From Lentimicrobiaceae bacterium (GTDB taxonomy: Bacteria; Bacteroidota; Bacteroidia; Bacteroidales; JAGONC01): a DNA stretch of 49,780 nucleotides. The translations under genes were made by a program, and so were the position numbers. Positions 33,124-42,385 of the stretch are shown in pieces. Location: NCBI GenBank assembly GCA_017993235.1, contig JAGONC010000024.1:1-49780 (forward strand), read 5' to 3'. Numbering within the stretch: position 1 is the stretch's first letter; the number at the start of each line of letters is the position of its first letter. Under the pieces are notes generated by a model. The model was given only the letters and a program-made list of their open reading frames with translations, did not search any database and was not told the origin of the DNA.

Positions 33124-34110
33124 ATGAAAAACAAAACATTTACGTTATCAGGAATTGCAATCATTTTTGCGCTCATGGCACTGTTCTTTGCAAATTGTCA
33201 GCCACGGCAGGAAAAACCCCAGGACGAGGGTACCAAAAGCAAGCTGAAAGGAACGATCAGCATTTCAGGTGCATTTGCCCTTTACCCGATGACGGTAAAA
33301 TGGGCAGAAACATTCATGGCACTGAATCCGAAAGTCCGGATCGACATTTCAGCTGGCGGTGCAGGAAAGGGAATGACCGATGCTCTTTCCGGTATGGTCG
33401 ACCTGGGGATGTTCTCCCGCGGAGTCACCCAGGCTGAGGTAGATAAGGGAGCCTGGTATATCGCCGTGGTGAAAGATGCTGTCGTGCCCACCCTCAACGC
33501 AAACAATCCCGTTATTCAGGCCATAAAGGCTAAAGGACTATCCAGGGATCAATTCATAAAAATATACCTTTCACAGGAATTACAGACCTGGGATATCTAC
33601 CCGGATGTTGAGCCGGTCAGCAAAAAGATCAATGTGTATACCCGTTCCGATGCCTGCGGAGCAGCACAGATGTGGGGAGAGTACCTGGGCAAGGATCAGG
33701 AAAGCCTGAATGGCGTGGGCGTTTATGGGGATCCCGGTATGGCCGAAGCGATCAAGAACGATGTGCTGGGTCTTGGATTCAATAATATCAACTATGCCTA
33801 CGACATGTCGACACGAAAGAAATACGAAGGCCTGGAAGTAGTACCCATTGACCTGAACAACAACGGCATGATCGATCCGGAGGAGAACTTCTATGAAACC
33901 CAGGATGCACTGATCACTGCCATAAAGAACAATGTCTACCCCTCACCCCCTGCACGGGATCTGTATTTCGTATCCAGAGGAAAACCGGCTAACGAAGTGA
34001 CCATCGCTTTCCTGAAATGGATCCTGACCGATGGACAGAAGATCGTGAACGAATGCGGTTATGTGGAACTTTCCAGCGAAAAAATCCAGTCAGAACTCGC
34101 CCGATTATAA
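33124..34110 (+). CDS. pstS: Phosphate ABC transporter substrate-binding protein PstS
   Basis: A 328-aa lipoprotein (signal MKNKTFTLSGIAIIFALMAL, lipobox FFANC). The ATG at 33124 is chosen because the longer in-frame opening at 33013 overlaps the previous gene. Phosphate-binding segments are ISGAFALYP, ISAGGAGKGMTDALSG, DLGMFSRGV and YTRSDACGAAQMW. Near the end, DLNNNGMIDPEE resembles an EF-hand calcium loop, followed by YPSPPARDLYFV. It captures phosphate and delivers it to PstCA. The downstream pstC starts after 12 bases. Confidence 0.93.
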   Translation: MKNKTFTLSGIAIIFALMALFFANCQPRQEKPQDEGTKSKLKGTISISGAFALYPMTVKWAETFMALNPKVRIDISAGGAGKGMTDALSGMVDLGMFSRGVTQAEVDKGAWYIAVVKDAVVPTLNANNPVIQAIKAKGLSRDQFIKIYLSQELQTWDIYPDVEPVSKKINVYTRSDACGAAQMWGEYLGKDQESLNGVGVYGDPGMAEAIKNDVLGLGFNNINYAYDMSTRKKYEGLEVVPIDLNNNGMIDPEENFYETQDALITAIKNNVYPSPPARDLYFVSRGKPANEVTIAFLKWILTDGQKIVNECGYVELSSEKIQSELARL

Positions 34111-34122
34111 CCACCGAATCCT

Positions 34123-35022
34123 GTGAAAGGACTTTCCATAACGCGACAGCTGAGAAACAAGCTTCACAGTACCTGGATGTGGATTGCACTGGTACTGGTC
34201 ATCCTACTGCCCTTTCTCATCGGCATCGGACTGTTCCTCAAATCGCGGCTTATCCTGCAGGACGTCTCCCTCTGGGAATTGTTGTTTTCTTCCGAATGGA
34301 AACCCCTTTCCGGAAAATTCGGATTTTTCCCCTTTATTGTCAGTTCGCTGTGGGTCACCATTCTCTCTCTGATCATAGCAGGCCCCATCTGTTTGCTGAC
34401 GGCCATCCACCTGACGCAGTATGCGGATAACTGGGTTTTGAAGATCATGCACCCTGTCATCGACATCCTTGCCGGCATTCCGTCCGTAATCTATGGAGTC
34501 TGGGGAACATTGGTGATCGTACCCCTGATCTCCAACCACATCGCACCCCTGTTCAACACCGAGACATCCGGTTACAGCATACTGGCCGGCGGAATCGTGC
34601 TGGCCGTCATGATCATCCCTTTCGTTCTGAACATCCTGATCGAAGTATTCAAAACGATCCCGATCGAACTTACGGAAGCTTCCCTGTCGGTGGGTGCAAG
34701 CAAGTGGCAGACCATCAAGCTGATCCACATCCGTAAAGCATTCCCGGGCATCATCTCCGCCTTAGGACTGGGCTTGTCGAGATCATTCGGTGAAACTATC
34801 GCTGTGCTGATGGTGGTGGGTAACGTTGCCAAGATCCCCCGTGGTGTCTTTGAACCCGGATATCCACTACCAGCACTGATTGCGAATAATTACGGAGAAA
34901 TGCTGTCGATACCCCTGTACGATTCCGCATTGATGCTGGCAGCTTTTGTACTGCTGGTGGTGGTCCTGCTGTTTAACCTGGCATCCCGCGTACTGATCAT
35001 CAGAACCGAACGCTACAGATAA
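34123..35022 (+). CDS. pstC: Phosphate ABC transporter permease PstC
   Basis: A 299-aa permease with six hydrophobic helices, starting at GTG 34123. The EAA-loop that contacts the ATPase is EASLSVGASKWQTIKLIHIR. IPSVIYGVWGTLVIVPLI and LGLSRSFGETIAVLMVVGN are typical of PstC. It pairs with PstA to form the membrane channel for phosphate. Only 5 bases separate it from pstA, so the genes are translationally coupled or nearly so. Confidence 0.94.
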   Translation: MKGLSITRQLRNKLHSTWMWIALVLVILLPFLIGIGLFLKSRLILQDVSLWELLFSSEWKPLSGKFGFFPFIVSSLWVTILSLIIAGPICLLTAIHLTQYADNWVLKIMHPVIDILAGIPSVIYGVWGTLVIVPLISNHIAPLFNTETSGYSILAGGIVLAVMIIPFVLNILIEVFKTIPIELTEASLSVGASKWQTIKLIHIRKAFPGIISALGLGLSRSFGETIAVLMVVGNVAKIPRGVFEPGYPLPALIANNYGEMLSIPLYDSALMLAAFVLLVVVLLFNLASRVLIIRTERYR

Positions 35023-35027
35023 TCAAC

Positions 35028-35888
35028 ATGAAGCGAAGCACGATCATAAAATCAGAAGAGATCTTTTTCAGGGTGATCATGTTCCTGAGCTCCATGATCA
35101 TTGCCACTACACTTTTTCTGATCATCTTCAGCATTTTCTACAAGGGATTGCCCTCTTTATCATGGGATATGGTGTCCCAGACGCCGAAAGGGGGCTTTTA
35201 TTTCGGTAAGGAAGGTGGCATCCTCAATGCCATAGTCGGGTCACTCTACCTGGCCGGAGGATCCACCCTGCTGGCATTGGCCATCGGTCTCCCGCTGGCA
35301 CTGTTCATGAACATCCACCTGCTGTCTGAAAAAAAATGGGTCAATGCCATTCGTTTTTTCCTCGATCTGCTCTGGGGAATACCTTCTATCGTTTACGGAG
35401 CATTCGGATTCACGCTGATGATCTATTTCGGATTGAAAACCTCACTACTGGCAGGCATCATTACGGTCACCCTCTTTATCCTTCCCATCATGGTCCGTGC
35501 AATGGATGAGGTGATCAAGACCATTCCCATCGGACTGATTGAAGCTTCCTATGCCCTTGGATCCACCAAATCAGAAACCGCCTACCGTATCTTCTTCCGA
35601 CAGACCGTACCGGGCGTGGTGACGGCCATCCTCCTGTCGTTCGGGCGTGCCATCGGCGATGCGGCTTCTGTGCTCTTCACCACCGGTTACACCGACCATA
35701 TGCCGACATCCCTGATGCAACCCACCGCCACCCTGCCCCTTGCCATCTTTTTTCAACTTTCCGTCCCCATCAGGGAAGTCCAGAACCGCGCTTACGCTTC
35801 TGCGGCCGTCCTTGTTTTTATCATACTATTAATCAGCATTTTATCAAGAATTTTCGCCAGGAAATTCCAGAAAAATCAAATCAAATGA
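35028..35888 (+). CDS. pstA: Phosphate ABC transporter permease PstA
   Basis: A 286-aa permease. Conserved segments are GGILNAIVGSLYLAGGSTLLALAIG, WGIPSIVYGAFGFTLMI, an EAA-like loop EASYALGSTKSETAYRIFF and SFGRAIGDAASVLFTTGYTD. It is the partner of PstC. One base separates it from pstB. Confidence 0.94.
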   Translation: MKRSTIIKSEEIFFRVIMFLSSMIIATTLFLIIFSIFYKGLPSLSWDMVSQTPKGGFYFGKEGGILNAIVGSLYLAGGSTLLALAIGLPLALFMNIHLLSEKKWVNAIRFFLDLLWGIPSIVYGAFGFTLMIYFGLKTSLLAGIITVTLFILPIMVRAMDEVIKTIPIGLIEASYALGSTKSETAYRIFFRQTVPGVVTAILLSFGRAIGDAASVLFTTGYTDHMPTSLMQPTATLPLAIFFQLSVPIREVQNRAYASAAVLVFIILLISILSRIFARKFQKNQIK

Positions 35889-35889
35889 T

Positions 35890-36651
35890 ATGCGACAGGA
35901 TACCAAGATAGAAGTCCAGAACCTGAACCTGTTTATCGGGAAACAACATATCCTGAAAAATATCAACGTGAAGATCCCGACCAACCAGATCACGGTGATC
36001 ATGGGACCATCGGGCTGCGGCAAGACCACCCTGCTCAAAAGCCTGAACCGGCTTACCGATCTGTATCCTGAAATGAAAGTGACAGGAATGATCCTCATCG
36101 ATGGCGAAGATGTCTTCCATCCGCATGACGATATCACCCGCATCAGGCAAAAGATGGGACTGCTCTCGCAACGTCCCTATCCCCTGCCGATGAGCATCCA
36201 TAAGAATGTAGCCTACGGGCTCAGGATCAGCGGAAGGAAAAAGCGAAAGGGGATCGATAAGCGCGTTGAGCGTTATCTTCAAATGGTTGGCCTGTGGGAT
36301 GAAGTGAAAGACCGGCTGAAAGATCCTGCCTCAGGACTGTCCATCGGCCAGCAGCAGCGTCTCTGCCTGGCGAGGGGACTGGCCGTGGATCCTGAAATTA
36401 TCCTGGCCGACGAACCTACCTCCGCACTGGATCCATTGTCCTCCCAGACCATCGAACAGAAATTCATGGAGCTGAAAGAACATTATACGATCGTTGTGGT
36501 CACTCACATCCTGCGGCAGGCCCGGCGCATCGCCGATAACATCATCTTTATGTACCTGGGCGAGGTTATTGAACAGGGACCCGCCGAAGAAATCTTCAGC
36601 AATCCCAGGGAGGAAAAGACAAAGGCTTATATTAAGGGGGGACTGTACTAA
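35890..36651 (+). CDS. pstB: Phosphate ABC transporter ATP-binding protein PstB
   Basis: A 253-aa ATPase. It has Walker A MGPSGCGKTTLLKSLNRL, Q-loop MGLLSQRPYPLPMSI, signature LSIGQQQRLCLARGLA and Walker B IILADEPTSALDP. The signature's third residue is Ile in place of the usual Gly (LSGGQ), a mild deviation. There is no phoU in this operon; the only PhoU-like protein in the window is the DUF47 gene at 23830. Confidence 0.95.
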   Translation: MRQDTKIEVQNLNLFIGKQHILKNINVKIPTNQITVIMGPSGCGKTTLLKSLNRLTDLYPEMKVTGMILIDGEDVFHPHDDITRIRQKMGLLSQRPYPLPMSIHKNVAYGLRISGRKKRKGIDKRVERYLQMVGLWDEVKDRLKDPASGLSIGQQQRLCLARGLAVDPEIILADEPTSALDPLSSQTIEQKFMELKEHYTIVVVTHILRQARRIADNIIFMYLGEVIEQGPAEEIFSNPREEKTKAYIKGGLY

Positions 36652-36682
36652 AATCAAAAATCAAAAATCAAAAACTATCGTT

Positions 36683-37963
36683 ATGAAAAGAGTTACATTA
36701 TTCTTTTTGGTCTGTATTTTATTTCTGGCGGGGAATGATGCGCTGGGTCAGCTTACGCTGTCAGCGGAGCTGCGGCCGCGCTTTGAAATGCGGAATGGGT
36801 ACGGAAATCTTGCAAATGATACGACCGATCCCATTTTCATCATTTCCCAGCGTACCCGGCTGAAAGCGGTTTACACCCACAAGTTCTTTGGAGCCGGTAT
36901 CTGCATTCAGGATGCGCGTGCATGGGGAAGTGACGATATTTATTCCTCCACGGGCACCGCGGGCAACTCGGCATCCATCAATCTGTCGGAAGGATGGCTT
37001 GAACTCTACATCACTCCTTCCCTGACGGCAAAAGCCGGCCGGCAGTTCCTGGTTTACGACGACGAACGTATCTTTTCAACACGTAACTGGGGTCAGGCAG
37101 CAGTGACCTATGATGCCCTTGTGCTGAAATATAAGAACGAAAAGAAATGGGATCTCGACCTGGGAGGAGTTTGGAACTATTCATCAGATAAAGATTATTT
37201 CAATGCTCCCTATCCTTCAGCGAAAATCAAAATGATCCTTTATGGCCATTTTCATAAACAGATCGGTGAATCGCTGAACCTGTCAGCCATCGCAATCGCA
37301 ACGGGTTTTAACAAGGAAAACAACTATCGCATTCTCTATACCAGAGGTACTTACGGGATCAACCTCGACTTTAAAAAAGACGACCTTAAACTCAGGGCAA
37401 CAGGCTATTACCAGAATGGAGTCAACAAAAACGGGAAACAGGTACAGGCCTGTTTTGCCTCTGCTGTGGGAGCCTATACGGTCAATCCATTCACCCTGGG
37501 CGCTGGCATAGACTATATCTCCGGACAGGATGCAACGGAAACCTCAGATAGTTACACCGACAAGGATCACCTGTTCGACCTGTTCTATGGCAACAGGCAC
37601 ACCTACTACGGATTTATGGATTTATTCAGCAACATACCCAGAAGTACCGACAACGGGGGACTGATGGACATCTTCGTGAACGTTAAGTATAAACCTGCTG
37701 AAAAACATAACCTTCAGCTCGACTATCATTACTTCTCCCTCGCTCAGCATGTGAAAGCGGATCCGGATAAATCCCTGGGATCCGAACTGGATTTTGTATA
37801 CCGGTATACCGTTAATGAATTTTTGAGCGGTGACGTTGGATATTCGTTCATGAAACCTACCGAGACCATGGCCATTGTCAACGATATCGGGGGGCACGCT
37901 CAGGAATTTTCCCACTGGATGTACCTGATGATCACGCTCAAACCAACGCTGCTTAAAATGTAA
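36683..37963 (+). CDS. Outer-membrane porin linked to the Pst operon
   Basis: A 426-aa protein from the ATG at 36683 (MKRVTLFFLVCILFLAGNDALGQ, a signal peptide). The rest is amphipathic beta-strands in the pattern of alginate-export/OprO-like barrels: LTLSAELRPRFEMRNGYG at the start, GWLELYITPSLTAKAGRQFLV, and a final YLMITLKPTLLKM. It starts 31 bases after pstB on the same strand, so it probably supplies phosphate or a phosphorylated solute across the outer membrane. That role rests on position; no binding residues are recognisable. Confidence 0.8.
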   Translation: MKRVTLFFLVCILFLAGNDALGQLTLSAELRPRFEMRNGYGNLANDTTDPIFIISQRTRLKAVYTHKFFGAGICIQDARAWGSDDIYSSTGTAGNSASINLSEGWLELYITPSLTAKAGRQFLVYDDERIFSTRNWGQAAVTYDALVLKYKNEKKWDLDLGGVWNYSSDKDYFNAPYPSAKIKMILYGHFHKQIGESLNLSAIAIATGFNKENNYRILYTRGTYGINLDFKKDDLKLRATGYYQNGVNKNGKQVQACFASAVGAYTVNPFTLGAGIDYISGQDATETSDSYTDKDHLFDLFYGNRHTYYGFMDLFSNIPRSTDNGGLMDIFVNVKYKPAEKHNLQLDYHYFSLAQHVKADPDKSLGSELDFVYRYTVNEFLSGDVGYSFMKPTETMAIVNDIGGHAQEFSHWMYLMITLKPTLLKM

Positions 37964-37967
37964 GGAT

Positions 37968-39413
37968 TTAAGATCTATGAACAAGTAACAAGCCACAGAA
38001 CGTGATCAGTCCGTTCAGGATCAGCAGCTCAAAACCAAAATGATATCCATCGAACCATGCAACCGAATGGATGCTGAGGATATAACAGATTACGGGGGAT
38101 ACCAGCGCAATCCAGGGCACCCAGCGATCCCGCACCGAATAGGGAGTGAACAGACCAAACGCAAAAAGACCCAGCAGTGGCCCATAGGTGTACCCCGCTA
38201 CGGTAAAGAGCTTATCAATGACCGCCTGATCGTTGATTGCCCGGAACACAACGATCACCGCAAGCAGCAGGATGGCAAAGCTGGCATGCACCAGGTACCG
38301 TATCTTTTCCTTTTGTTTCTCGCTGAGATTCTGACGTTTGGGTAATCCCAGAAAATCAATGCTGAATGAGGTGGTCAGCGAGGTGAGGGCTCCATCGGCA
38401 CTGGGATAGGCAGCGGAGATCAATCCAATGATGAAAACAACCCCGGCAAACGGTCCCAGGTGATTAATGGCTATGGTTGGGAAAAGATCGTCCGACCTGA
38501 GCGGAAGAGCAATTCCCTGGTTTGTTGCGAATAAATATAGCGATGCCCCAAGGAATAAAAAGATCAGGTTAATAAAGACCACCAGAAAGCTGAAAGAAAA
38601 CATGTTCTTCTGAGCCTCCTTCAGCGACCGGCAGCTTAGATTCTTTTGCATCATTTCCTGGTCAAGCCCTGTCATCGAAATGGCAATGAAGATCCCGCTC
38701 AGAAATTGTTTCAGGAAATTGCGGCGGTCATGCCAGTCGCGGAAGATCATCTGACTGTAATCACTATCCACCACCGTTTTGATCATGGAGCCCAGGTCCA
38801 GGTTCAGTCCCTTCATGATCAGATAGATCGACACGATGAGCGCCAGCAGCATAAAGGTGGTCTGTACCGTATCCGTCCAGATGATGGTCTTGATCCCTCC
38901 CTTAAACGTATATAATAGGATAAGAACGATAAAGATCGCAGTGGTCACAACAAAAGGTACACCCCAGGCATCGAAGACAAATACCTGTAAAACATTGACT
39001 ACCAAAAACATACGAAAAGAAGCACCGATCGTCCTTGACAACAAAAAATAAAATGCGCCGGTTTTGTACGACCAGAATCCGAAACGCTGTTCAAGATAGG
39101 TATAGATCGACGTCAGGTTGAGCCGGTAATACAGGGGCAGCAAAACCATGGCAATGGTAAAATACCCGATCAGGTACCCAAAGACCACCATCATGTAGGA
39201 GAACTGCGTACTGCCGACGTAACCCGGTATTGACATGAACGTCACACCCGACAGGGAAGCCCCGATCATACCGTAAGCGACAATGTACCAGGGCGATTCC
39301 TTATTCCCGATGTAAAAGGCACGGTTCGTGGCGCGCCTGGCCGTTAGCCACGTGATAAAAAATAACAATGCCGTATAGGCAAGAAAGATCAGAAATATGA
39401 TGGTAGGCTTCAA
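37968..39413 (-). CDS. Sodium:solute symporter (SSS family)
   Basis: A 481-aa protein with about 13 membrane helices. Family features include GMIGASLSGVTFMSIPGYV (sodium-binding helix region), YLEQRFGFWSYKTGAFYFLL, TDTVQTTFMLLALIVSIYLI and GLISAAYPSADGALTSLTTSF. The family takes up sugars, amino acids, nucleosides or sialic acid with sodium; this member's substrate is not evident. It follows gmhB by 38 bases on the same strand and could be read through from the glycan operon. It is convergent with the porin gene, 4 bases apart, with no visible terminator. Confidence 0.9.
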   Translation of the reverse strand: MKPTIIFLIFLAYTALLFFITWLTARRATNRAFYIGNKESPWYIVAYGMIGASLSGVTFMSIPGYVGSTQFSYMMVVFGYLIGYFTIAMVLLPLYYRLNLTSIYTYLEQRFGFWSYKTGAFYFLLSRTIGASFRMFLVVNVLQVFVFDAWGVPFVVTTAIFIVLILLYTFKGGIKTIIWTDTVQTTFMLLALIVSIYLIMKGLNLDLGSMIKTVVDSDYSQMIFRDWHDRRNFLKQFLSGIFIAISMTGLDQEMMQKNLSCRSLKEAQKNMFSFSFLVVFINLIFLFLGASLYLFATNQGIALPLRSDDLFPTIAINHLGPFAGVVFIIGLISAAYPSADGALTSLTTSFSIDFLGLPKRQNLSEKQKEKIRYLVHASFAILLLAVIVVFRAINDQAVIDKLFTVAGYTYGPLLGLFAFGLFTPYSVRDRWVPWIALVSPVICYILSIHSVAWFDGYHFGFELLILNGLITFCGLLLVHRS

Positions 39414-39451
39414 ATCAGGGTGGGAAATTTACGGTTCAATCGGTTCAGGTG

Positions 39452-40021
39452 TCAAAGATAATGTTTTTTGATTTCCATGGTGAAGGCAAAAAGGTCCGGA
39501 AAAGTAAGATCGTACAGGTTAGTTTGGATATTGGTTTTCTGTATATTATTCATAATCAATATATTAACCATACCCAGGCGGCGTCCGAACTCCATATCGC
39601 TTTCAGAATCCCCCAGCATGATGCTGCGATGGAACTCGATCCGGGGAAAATCCTTCTTTGCCTGCAGCGCCATGCCAGTGTCGGGTTTACGGCAGGGATG
39701 ATGATCACGTTCAAGATTGGGGCAGACATAGATCCCATGGATCTTTCCGCCTGCCTGAAAGACAGCCTCCAGCATTTTTCGGTGCACCTCTTCCACAGCC
39801 GAGGGTTTAACGATTCCCTTGCCGATTCCCTGTTGGTTAGTCACGATGATCAGCTTGTCAAAAAATGAGTTCAAGACCGGGATCGCCTCCAGTACGCCCG
39901 GCAGGAATTCAAATTCCTCCCAGCATTTCACATAGTCGTCCACCCTGAGCCGGTTGATGATCCCGTCACGGTCAAGGAACAGAGTCCATTGCCGGTCAAT
40001 GTTCAAATCTTTTAAACTCAT
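39452..40021 (-). CDS. gmhB: HAD-family heptose-bisphosphate phosphatase (GmhB-like)
   Basis: 189 aa from the ATG at 40021 (MSLKDLNIDRQ). The frame is open further upstream, but that part overlaps the previous gene deeply. HAD motifs: FLDRDGIINRL (nucleophile Asp), IIVTNQQGIGKG, and CRKPDTGM followed by MLGDSESDMEFG. It should remove the 7-phosphate (or equivalent) from heptose-1,7-bisphosphate between the HddA and HddC steps. The zinc loop is unusual: CPNLERDHHPCRKP in place of the canonical CxHx(n)CxC. It overlaps the previous gene by 26 bases. Confidence 0.85.
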   Translation of the reverse strand: MSLKDLNIDRQWTLFLDRDGIINRLRVDDYVKCWEEFEFLPGVLEAIPVLNSFFDKLIIVTNQQGIGKGIVKPSAVEEVHRKMLEAVFQAGGKIHGIYVCPNLERDHHPCRKPDTGMALQAKKDFPRIEFHRSIMLGDSESDMEFGRRLGMVNILIMNNIQKTNIQTNLYDLTFPDLFAFTMEIKKHYL

Positions 40022-40703
40022 GCTGTGCCCTTTTGAGCGATTCAGGTGTTCCGATATCCAAAAAATACCCCTTTGCAGGGTAACCATATAATTGTCTTGT
40101 TTTCAGGCAGCGGGGCAGGAAATCTGTTTCCAGTGAGAACCGGTCCGCCGGACTGTATTGCCGAAAGAACGCCGTGTTGATCAGATAGATGCCCCCGTTG
40201 ATCCATCCCCCGGAGGCATGCTGACTCTTTTCAATGAATCCGGTCACCTGCTGCCGGTCATTCAGCTCAACCCGTCCGTACCGCCGGGTCTCCGGCTGGT
40301 TGCGAAGTGCAATGCTCAGTGCGGCCTGCCGCGTGAGGTGAAATTCTATGAACGGTTCCAGGCTGATCCGGTACATCGAATCCCCGTTCAATACCAGGAC
40401 ATCGTTGCCGGCTGCATGGTCAAGCGCTTTACGGATGCCTCCGCCCGTTCCGAGAGGTTCATTTTCAATGGAATATATAAGTTCGATGTCGTAATATTCT
40501 GTTGAAAAAAATGACTGGATATCCAGATACCGGTAACCTATGGAAAGAATGACTCTTTGGATGCCCCATTCGCGGAGCTGATCCAGCAGGTAGGCCAGAA
40601 AGGGTTTCCCCCGGATCAGCGCCATGGGTTTAGGTGTATCCGGGAGAACGGATTTAAGCCGTGTTCCCAGTCCGCCGGCCAGGATGATGGCTTCTGGATT
40701 CAT
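39996..40703 (-). CDS. hddC: Heptose-1-phosphate nucleotidyltransferase (HddC-like)
   Basis: A 235-aa nucleotidyltransferase. It has the signature AIILAGGLGTRLKSVLPDTPKPM, then EPLGTGGGIRKAL, LVLNGDSMY and the sugar-site WINGGIYLIN. With GmhA, GmhB and HddA next to it, it probably makes GDP-D-glycero-alpha-D-manno-heptose from heptose-1-phosphate. GTP rather than ATP or CTP is inferred from the presence of an HddA-type kinase rather than HldE. It overlaps gmhA by 4 bases. Confidence 0.85.
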   Translation of the reverse strand: MNPEAIILAGGLGTRLKSVLPDTPKPMALIRGKPFLAYLLDQLREWGIQRVILSIGYRYLDIQSFFSTEYYDIELIYSIENEPLGTGGGIRKALDHAAGNDVLVLNGDSMYRISLEPFIEFHLTRQAALSIALRNQPETRRYGRVELNDRQQVTGFIEKSQHASGGWINGGIYLINTAFFRQYSPADRFSLETDFLPRCLKTRQLYGYPAKGYFLDIGTPESLKRAQHEFKRFEH

Positions 40704-41272
40704 CGCGGGAAAAGGGTGGATTCAACCCACTGGCAGATGATATGTCCGATCAGGATATGGGCTTCCTGGATGCGGGGTGTATCCGATGAAGGAACATGGA
40801 TGAGATGGTCGCACAACGGTCTCATTTTACCACCGGAAGCGCCAGTAAGCCCGACGGTGATGATCCCGGATTCCCTTGCTGTATGCAATGCATGGATCAC
40901 ATTCCTGGAATTGCCGGAGGATGACAGGGCAATCAGCACATCACCCTTTCTGGCAGAGCCCTTTAACAGGCGCGAAAATACCTCATCGAACGAATAGTCA
41001 TTGGCTACTGCCGTCAGGTAGGAAGTATTTACATGAAGGGCTTCGGCAGGGAGTGGTGGCCGGTCATAATAAAACCGGCCTGAAAGTTCAGCGGCCAGGT
41101 GCTGGGCATCAGCCGCGCTGCCTCCGTTCCCGCAGAAAAGGATCTTGCCTCCCCCGCGCAACGCTTCCGTGCAAAGGGAAGCCACTTCCTCAATGGTTCC
41201 CAGCAACTGGGGATCCTGAAGGATTTGCTCCTTCACCTGAATGGACTCCCGTATTATGTGACTGATCTGCAT
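40700..41272 (-). CDS. gmhA: Sedoheptulose-7-phosphate isomerase GmhA (SIS domain)
   Basis: A 190-aa SIS-domain isomerase with FCGNGGSAADAQHLAAELSGRF and ALSSSGNSRNVIHAL for phosphate binding. The conserved EAHILIGHIICQWVE lies near the end. It converts sedoheptulose-7-phosphate into D-glycero-D-manno-heptose-7-phosphate, the first step of heptose synthesis. Full length. An 87-base gap separates it from hddA upstream. Confidence 0.94.
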   Translation of the reverse strand: MQISHIIRESIQVKEQILQDPQLLGTIEEVASLCTEALRGGGKILFCGNGGSAADAQHLAAELSGRFYYDRPPLPAEALHVNTSYLTAVANDYSFDEVFSRLLKGSARKGDVLIALSSSGNSRNVIHALHTARESGIITVGLTGASGGKMRPLCDHLIHVPSSDTPRIQEAHILIGHIICQWVESTLFPR

Positions 41273-41359
41273 ATCATTTGATTAAAAAATAAGATTAACC
41301 ATTAAATCATGGACATGAACCCCTGGGCATCCCGACACTGATCAGGACTGGACACATCA

Positions 41360-42382
41360 TCAAATACTCCACGTCGTCAGCCCTTTGGCCGTAAATCCAT
41401 ACCGCTTCACCTGCCCTCCGAAACGCTGAAGCGCACGGAGAACCGCACCCCGTGAATTGCCGGGACAATAGAGAACCATAAAGCCCCCACCTCCTGCACC
41501 GGAGATCTTTCCTCCGGTGGCGCCAGCCTTTAACGCAGTGTCATATATCTCGTCCAGGTAAGGATTTGTAATCCCCTGGGCCATTTGTTTCTTGTGATGC
41601 CAGCCAAAATCAAGGATTTCCCCGATCTTCTCCAACTCGCCCCTGAGCAGGGCTTCCTTCATCATGAATGCCTGCTCCCGGATACCATGCATGGCCTGAA
41701 TGGAAGAAATCCGCTGTTCCAGCACATTCTTCTGTTGTGTTTCGATGATCTGATTCGATAGCCTGGAAACTTCGGTATTGTACAGAATGAGGTTGTAGGA
41801 CAGCTCGTTCAGGTTGGATTCATTGATCCGTAACGGATTGACAATCACTTTATTATCCTTATAAAATTCCATGAAATTCACGCCTCCGAACGTTGCGGCA
41901 TATTGATCCTGTTTACCGCCTGCCATTTTCAGGTCAATGCGTTCAATTTCGTACGCCAGTTGAGCAATATCGTATTCTCCAAGCGGAATTTTCAGCCATT
42001 CAGCAAATGCACCCAGGATAGCGACCACCAGGGTCGAGGATGAACCCAGTCCGGAACCGGGAGGCGCATCCACAAGCGTGGTCAGCTCAAAAGAGAGCGG
42101 TTTGTTCACGAAGTCTTTCACGATCCGGTGATATACCCCGGCATGAAGATACAATCCCTCTTTCATGGGCAGCTCTGTGCTCACGGGCGTATCCAGCACG
42201 ATGTTGCGGTCAAGGGCATGGATCACGATATGGCCATCCTGCCTGGGTTGAATGGTGGCATACGCATACATGCTGATGGTTGCATTCAGTACAGCACCCC
42301 CATACCGGTCAGCATAGTTTCCAAGGTCAGTCCCCCCTCCTGCCAGTCCTATCCGTAATGGCGCCTTGCTTCGTATGATCAT
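41360..42382 (-). CDS. hddA: D-glycero-alpha-D-manno-heptose-7-phosphate kinase (HddA-like GHMP kinase)
   Basis: A 340-aa GHMP kinase. N-terminal SKAPLRIGLAGGGTDLGNYA, ATP-binding motif PPGSGLGSSSTLVVAIL and C-terminal GGKISGAGGGGFMVLYCP are all intact. The family phosphorylates heptose-7-phosphate at C1. Combined with GmhA, GmhB and HddC it completes the GDP-heptose route used for capsules, O-antigens or S-layer glycans. It starts 3 bases after the upstream glycosyltransferase gene ends. Confidence 0.92.
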   Translation of the reverse strand: MIIRSKAPLRIGLAGGGTDLGNYADRYGGAVLNATISMYAYATIQPRQDGHIVIHALDRNIVLDTPVSTELPMKEGLYLHAGVYHRIVKDFVNKPLSFELTTLVDAPPGSGLGSSSTLVVAILGAFAEWLKIPLGEYDIAQLAYEIERIDLKMAGGKQDQYAATFGGVNFMEFYKDNKVIVNPLRINESNLNELSYNLILYNTEVSRLSNQIIETQQKNVLEQRISSIQAMHGIREQAFMMKEALLRGELEKIGEILDFGWHHKKQMAQGITNPYLDEIYDTALKAGATGGKISGAGGGGFMVLYCPGNSRGAVLRALQRFGGQVKRYGFTAKGLTTWSI

Positions 42383-42385
42383 GGT

